Below are positions 30,514 to 33,816 of a DNA stretch of 33,816 nucleotides, piece after piece. The notes under the pieces were generated by a model. That model made no database searches. It was given only the letters and a program-made list of their open reading frames with translations, and was not told where the DNA came from. The position numbers and the translations under genes are program-made. Where the stretch lies: the IMG/VR virus record IMGVR_UViG_3300035663_000059, positions 1-33,816 of that record; one strand, written 5' to 3'. Within the stretch, counting starts at the first letter, position 1. Every line of letters begins with the position of its first letter. The DNA is from a virus.

Positions 30514-32360
30514 GCACCCCGACCGGAAACGCCTACCTGTCCTTCGCCTACGACAGCCGCAGCTGGGATCTCGGCTTCGTCAACGTGTCGCAGTACGACC
30601 AGCGGCCTGAGTACGCCGAGGACGGCTTCACCCTGAACTACTACGCCGTGACCGTGACGGGAACGGCCTTGGTTGCGGACGGCACGGGCACCTACACCGA
30701 GCTCGCCGCCAAGATGCGCGACGGCACGGGCCGGGTGGACGCCGTCAACCTCCGCATCGTGTCGGGCGGCACCGAAACCCTGATCGCCCAGACCTACCCC
30801 GACGCCCGCCGCGGCCCGCTGCTGCAGCTGACCGTCACCGAGGTGGCCGGCAGGCGCGCGGCCCTCGTGTCCTTCACCCTGACCGCCGCGGTGGTGCGGA
30901 CGAGCCCCATAGACGACGAAGATCCCGACCTCGACTATCCCGTCGTGTCGCACCGCTGGACGCAGTCGTTCAGCCTCGACGCGGGCGGCCTCGTCACCCG
31001 GACGGTGCGCGGGACGCTGACGGTCAACATGAGCGCCACGGGCCTCAGCACGACGCCAGCCGCGAGTGGCCTCATTGCTGCGGTAACCGGGATCTCCGCG
31101 TGGCCCGACCTGTTCCGCCGCTGCGTGATGCCCACGACGGACGGCACGAGCATCTGGCGGCGCACCGCGCAGACCTTCGCCATCAGCGAGAGCGGCAACC
31201 AGCTCACCTACGAGGTGACCGACGAGCAGGCCCGGACGAACCTCCCCAACGGCGCCTACGAGGGCAACTGCGACTTCACCTACGAGCGCAGCCGCAACAA
31301 CATCGCGTACGCCACGCTGCGGTTCTCCTGCGACCTTGCGGGCGAGGTGCAGGGCGACGTGCGCGCCCTGATCTGGGCGGCGGTGGAGCTCGCCACGACC
31401 CGCATCCCCTTCGACAAGGCGATCCTTGACCGCCTGAGCGTGCAGGAGAAGGACATGATGAAGCGGGCGGCGATCCGGCTCGAGATCGACGCCAGGTGCC
31501 CCGCGACCGCCGTGGAGGGTCCGACTGCGGCCTACGCGGCCGTCCCGCTCGCCCGCCTTGTCGGCATCGCCTTCACGGTCACCCGGACGTGCAGCTTCGC
31601 CGTGGGCGCCTACGGCGGCGCAGGCAACGGCGTCTACGGCATCCCGCACTGGAACGGCAACCGACTGTCGGCCAAGCCCAACACGATCCAGAACGTGCAG
31701 GTCGCGGCGATGGTGGCCGTGATTGAGTCCAGCTGCCCGCTCGGCACGCCAGCCACGGTGCTGCTTGTCCCCGACACCGACCTCGCCTCCGCAAACAGCC
31801 TGATTGTGCAGGGGCCGTTCGACAACGAGCAGATCGCGTCGTTCAACTCAAGCGGCGAGACTACGACGGTCGAGAAGGCATTCACGGTCACGGACGTCGA
31901 CACCGACACGGGGATGCACCGCCTGCCGACTATGTACACGCAGGGCGCCGACTTCGTCTTCCAGGCGAAGAAGCCCACGGTGATGCTGACCGAGGTCACG
32001 ACCGTGCGGCGCACGAACAGCCCGCCCAACCGCATCTTCCGCCCGATCCCGGCCGGCTTCGTGGTCGTGAAGGACGAGTGGCGGGTCAACCACGGCGAGA
32101 TCGACTCGGCGGGGCAGCGGTCGTTCACGGGCATCTACACGCGCAAGCTGATGGCCTTTGACGGCGGCGGCTCGACCTCCAACGGCTTCTCGACGGTGAG
32201 CAGCCGCCGGCAGTGGTGGGTGCCGGGAACGAACCCGAGCGTGGCCGCCCCGCTCACCTTGGGCTACAACCTCGACAACCAGCAGCAGGCATCGAGCGTC
32301 CTTGCGCTTGGGTCGGCGGCGCAGGCATACGCGCTGGGCACGGCCCAGAACTACGCATGA
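30510..32360 (+). CDS. Large tail/virion structural protein
   Basis: 616 residues, GTG start in a GTGA overlap. Mostly beta-rich: NAYLSFAYDSRSWDLGFVNVSQYDQRP, GGLVTRTVRGTLTVNMSATG, EGNCDFTYERSRNNIAYATLRFSCDL, DEWRVNHGEIDSAGQRSFTGIYTRKLMAF. It resembles a distal-tail or tail-hub protein in position (after tape measure) and in beta content; I recognise no family. ATGA overlap with the next gene. Confidence 0.7.
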   Translation: MSTPTGNAYLSFAYDSRSWDLGFVNVSQYDQRPEYAEDGFTLNYYAVTVTGTALVADGTGTYTELAAKMRDGTGRVDAVNLRIVSGGTETLIAQTYPDARRGPLLQLTVTEVAGRRAALVSFTLTAAVVRTSPIDDEDPDLDYPVVSHRWTQSFSLDAGGLVTRTVRGTLTVNMSATGLSTTPAASGLIAAVTGISAWPDLFRRCVMPTTDGTSIWRRTAQTFAISESGNQLTYEVTDEQARTNLPNGAYEGNCDFTYERSRNNIAYATLRFSCDLAGEVQGDVRALIWAAVELATTRIPFDKAILDRLSVQEKDMMKRAAIRLEIDARCPATAVEGPTAAYAAVPLARLVGIAFTVTRTCSFAVGAYGGAGNGVYGIPHWNGNRLSAKPNTIQNVQVAAMVAVIESSCPLGTPATVLLVPDTDLASANSLIVQGPFDNEQIASFNSSGETTTVEKAFTVTDVDTDTGMHRLPTMYTQGADFVFQAKKPTVMLTEVTTVRRTNSPPNRIFRPIPAGFVVVKDEWRVNHGEIDSAGQRSFTGIYTRKLMAFDGGGSTSNGFSTVSSRRQWWVPGTNPSVAAPLTLGYNLDNQQQASSVLALGSAAQAYALGTAQNYA

Positions 32361-33816
32361 CGCTCGTGCAGGCCTACATCACGGCCGGCGCGACGGTCAT
32401 CCCCTGCCTGCCGCCAGGGGCGCAGGAGCGCGAGCACGCAAGGCGGCTGGGGATCGACGAGAACGACCTCTTCAGCGTGGACGTGCCCTGCGGCATGACG
32501 CGCTGGACGCGGGCGTCGGTGCTGATTGCCTCTACGCAGGTGTCGGCCCTGTACGCCTCGAGCCCGGTGCGTTTGGATCTGAACGACGGCAGCGGCGGGA
32601 CGCTTGCCATCCGCAACCTGTACGCCCGCCCGCCGCAGCCGTTCCTTTGGCGCCAGCCCGGGGGGCTGGTGCTCGTCGAGCTCGTGGACGAGCGCTGGTG
32701 GTGGCAGTTCTCGAGCGCGGCCCTGATGGACCAAGTGCTTGCGCCCCTCTGGTCGTCGGACGGCAGGTGGCAGGTGAACGGCACGGGCGCGACGGTCGAC
32801 ATCACGACCTATTCGGACGTCCTGACCGAGGTGGCGACGGTGGCGGGCTCACTCAACCTGACCGCCCCGACTGGGTTCGTGACGCGCAGCCCGGAGCACA
32901 TCCGTCGCCTGTCGGACCTGATTGGCAGCCCCAACGCAAGCCTAGCGATGGTCGTGGACGCCGTTGGCGCCGCCAACACGCAGGTGATCGTGCCGGATGG
33001 CCTAGGCGGGTTCGTGTTCGTGGACCGCGCCGGCCTGCAGGCCGACTACGACAAAACGATGGGCACGTATGCGCGGGCGTTCTCGGGGGGCGGTCAGCCC
33101 GTCAACGGGACGGCTGGCGGCGCCGATGCCCTGGTCAACATCTGGAACCAGGCGGGCTTCCAGAACCGGGCGCCGCGGCAGGCCATGAAGATCCTGCCGC
33201 AGCGGTCGGTCGAGGGCAAGACGGTCTACGACAACGTCACGGACGCCAACGTCCCCGCCGACCGGGTGCATTACCCCTACGACCAGTCGTTCAACCAGAC
33301 CGACACGCCAGCATGGACGCGGCAGCCTGAACGCCTTGGGCACGGAATGCTCACGGAATCGGCCGTGGTCGTGAACGACGCCTCAGGCGGGACGCTGACG
33401 AGCTGCCCCGGCTGGAACCCGGCCACGCTGCTCGGGCAGGTAGACACGGACTACACAAACCGCTACGAAACGGTGCCCTTCGGGCGCACCTGCTGGGCGG
33501 GCTTCATCCCGTGGTTCATCAACGCCTCGGACACCATCGGGCAGCTCGGCTGCGTTTCCTACCGCCTGAGCGAGGTGGACGGGGTCGTGTCGCCGTTCAC
33601 GGTCAGCGTGGCGCGCGAGGACGACTGGCGATTCGGCCTGCAGGGCGTGGGGGAAAATGAGCCCTCGCGCCTGGTGACGGGCAAGGGGCTGGCCCACGCC
33701 TACCGCAACTGCGTGGGCCTGACGGTCGTGGACGTGCCCCCGCCGATGACGCGGGTCTTCCCGGCCCGGATCACCGCGTCGGACGGTCTTGGAAACTGGC
33801 GCTGGATTTACAACTT
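32357..33816 (+). CDS. Tail structural protein (3' truncated by window)
   Basis: ATG at 32357 (ATGA overlap); the frame is open for 486 codons to the window end. MTLVQAYITAGATVIPCLPPGAQ, LVLVELVDERWWWQFSSAALM, a run of beta segments (GFVFVDRAGLQADYD, RVFPARITASDGLGNWRW). Likely a baseplate, hub or fibre-base protein that continues the tail operon. Family not recognised; the C-terminus, which usually identifies such proteins, is missing. Confidence 0.75.
   Translation, partial: MTLVQAYITAGATVIPCLPPGAQEREHARRLGIDENDLFSVDVPCGMTRWTRASVLIASTQVSALYASSPVRLDLNDGSGGTLAIRNLYARPPQPFLWRQPGGLVLVELVDERWWWQFSSAALMDQVLAPLWSSDGRWQVNGTGATVDITTYSDVLTEVATVAGSLNLTAPTGFVTRSPEHIRRLSDLIGSPNASLAMVVDAVGAANTQVIVPDGLGGFVFVDRAGLQADYDKTMGTYARAFSGGGQPVNGTAGGADALVNIWNQAGFQNRAPRQAMKILPQRSVEGKTVYDNVTDANVPADRVHYPYDQSFNQTDTPAWTRQPERLGHGMLTESAVVVNDASGGTLTSCPGWNPATLLGQVDTDYTNRYETVPFGRTCWAGFIPWFINASDTIGQLGCVSYRLSEVDGVVSPFTVSVAREDDWRFGLQGVGENEPSRLVTGKGLAHAYRNCVGLTVVDVPPPMTRVFPARITASDGLGNWRWIYN

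Noticed and set aside
1-33816. Integrase, CI-type repressor, attachment site, tRNA, insertion sequence
   Set aside because: None seen by reading; no transposase or tyrosine/serine recombinase motifs and no tRNA-like T-loop with matching arms.

Overview
The window is a contiguous 33.8-kb piece of a tailed double-stranded DNA phage (or prophage) with high GC (roughly two thirds by eye). It contains an almost complete head module, the first part of a tail module, an early recombination/methylation operon, a small replication module and lysis genes. I see no ribosomal RNA, tRNA, integrase or recognisable CI-type repressor, so a lytic lifestyle or a degraded prophage cannot be told apart. The host is not stated. 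The lysozyme at 12124-12519 is of a type I associate with Planctomycetota genomes, and the lipoprotein and SGNH spike suggest a diderm host; both are inferences.

Layout. (1) 2-2883, plus strand: a truncated lipoprotein with one membrane segment (unimolecular-spanin candidate), a tiny membrane peptide, a 607-residue protein with about 48 cysteines, and a small zinc-ribbon-like phage protein. (2) 2876-8011, minus strand: a tightly overlapping early operon of a winged-helix protein, an unknown, a 5-methylcytosine methyltransferase, a CsrA-like protein, three small proteins, an HTH/zinc/HNH nuclease, then (behind its own promoter) a Bet-type annealing protein and a Gp157-like protein. (3) 8155-9367, plus: a metallophosphoesterase and a mini-gluzincin. 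(4) 9368-9913: a non-coding, repeat-rich stretch. (5) 9914-10627, minus: a protein carrying an RPGAKAKF joint. (6) 10600-12046, plus: a promoter, an RNA leader with interleaved inverted repeats, and a DUF1376 replication protein with two followers. (7) 12124-12519, minus: lysozyme. (8) 12586-33816, plus: two HTH proteins, small and large terminase, Mu gp29-like portal, Mu F-like protein, the RPGAKAKM cassette protein, a decoration protein with an inserted lectin-like domain, an SGNH esterase/FN3 spike, prohead protease/scaffold, decoration protein, major capsid protein, a strong terminator, head-completion proteins, tail tube candidate, tail chaperone with a GGGAAAC -1 frameshift site, tail terminator candidate, a very short tape-measure candidate and distal tail proteins, the last cut by the window edge.

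The most unusual signal is a set of domain cassettes joined by an identical 27-bp seam (encoding RPGAKAKM) in the gene at 18449-19504. Three exact copies of the seam, all in frame, bracket two bodies of about 52% GC inside a gene that is otherwise about 66% GC. A fourth, decayed seam lies downstream. The same peptide joint, with diverged DNA, sits in the opposite-strand gene at 9914-10627, which also stops inside a second half-seam. This looks like a protein-level cassette system built on a short homologous seam, in a genome that encodes its own Bet annealing protein. A related joint-like peptide (GGGLNT[FY]VP) is shared by the protease/scaffold and the capsid protein. Other structural signals are three copies of a CCCCCTTGAC-type promoter, a 28-bp near-palindrome between divergent genes, a leader RNA with interleaved perfect stems, and a duplicated C-terminal tag (ADLRLMG) in two adjacent tail genes.
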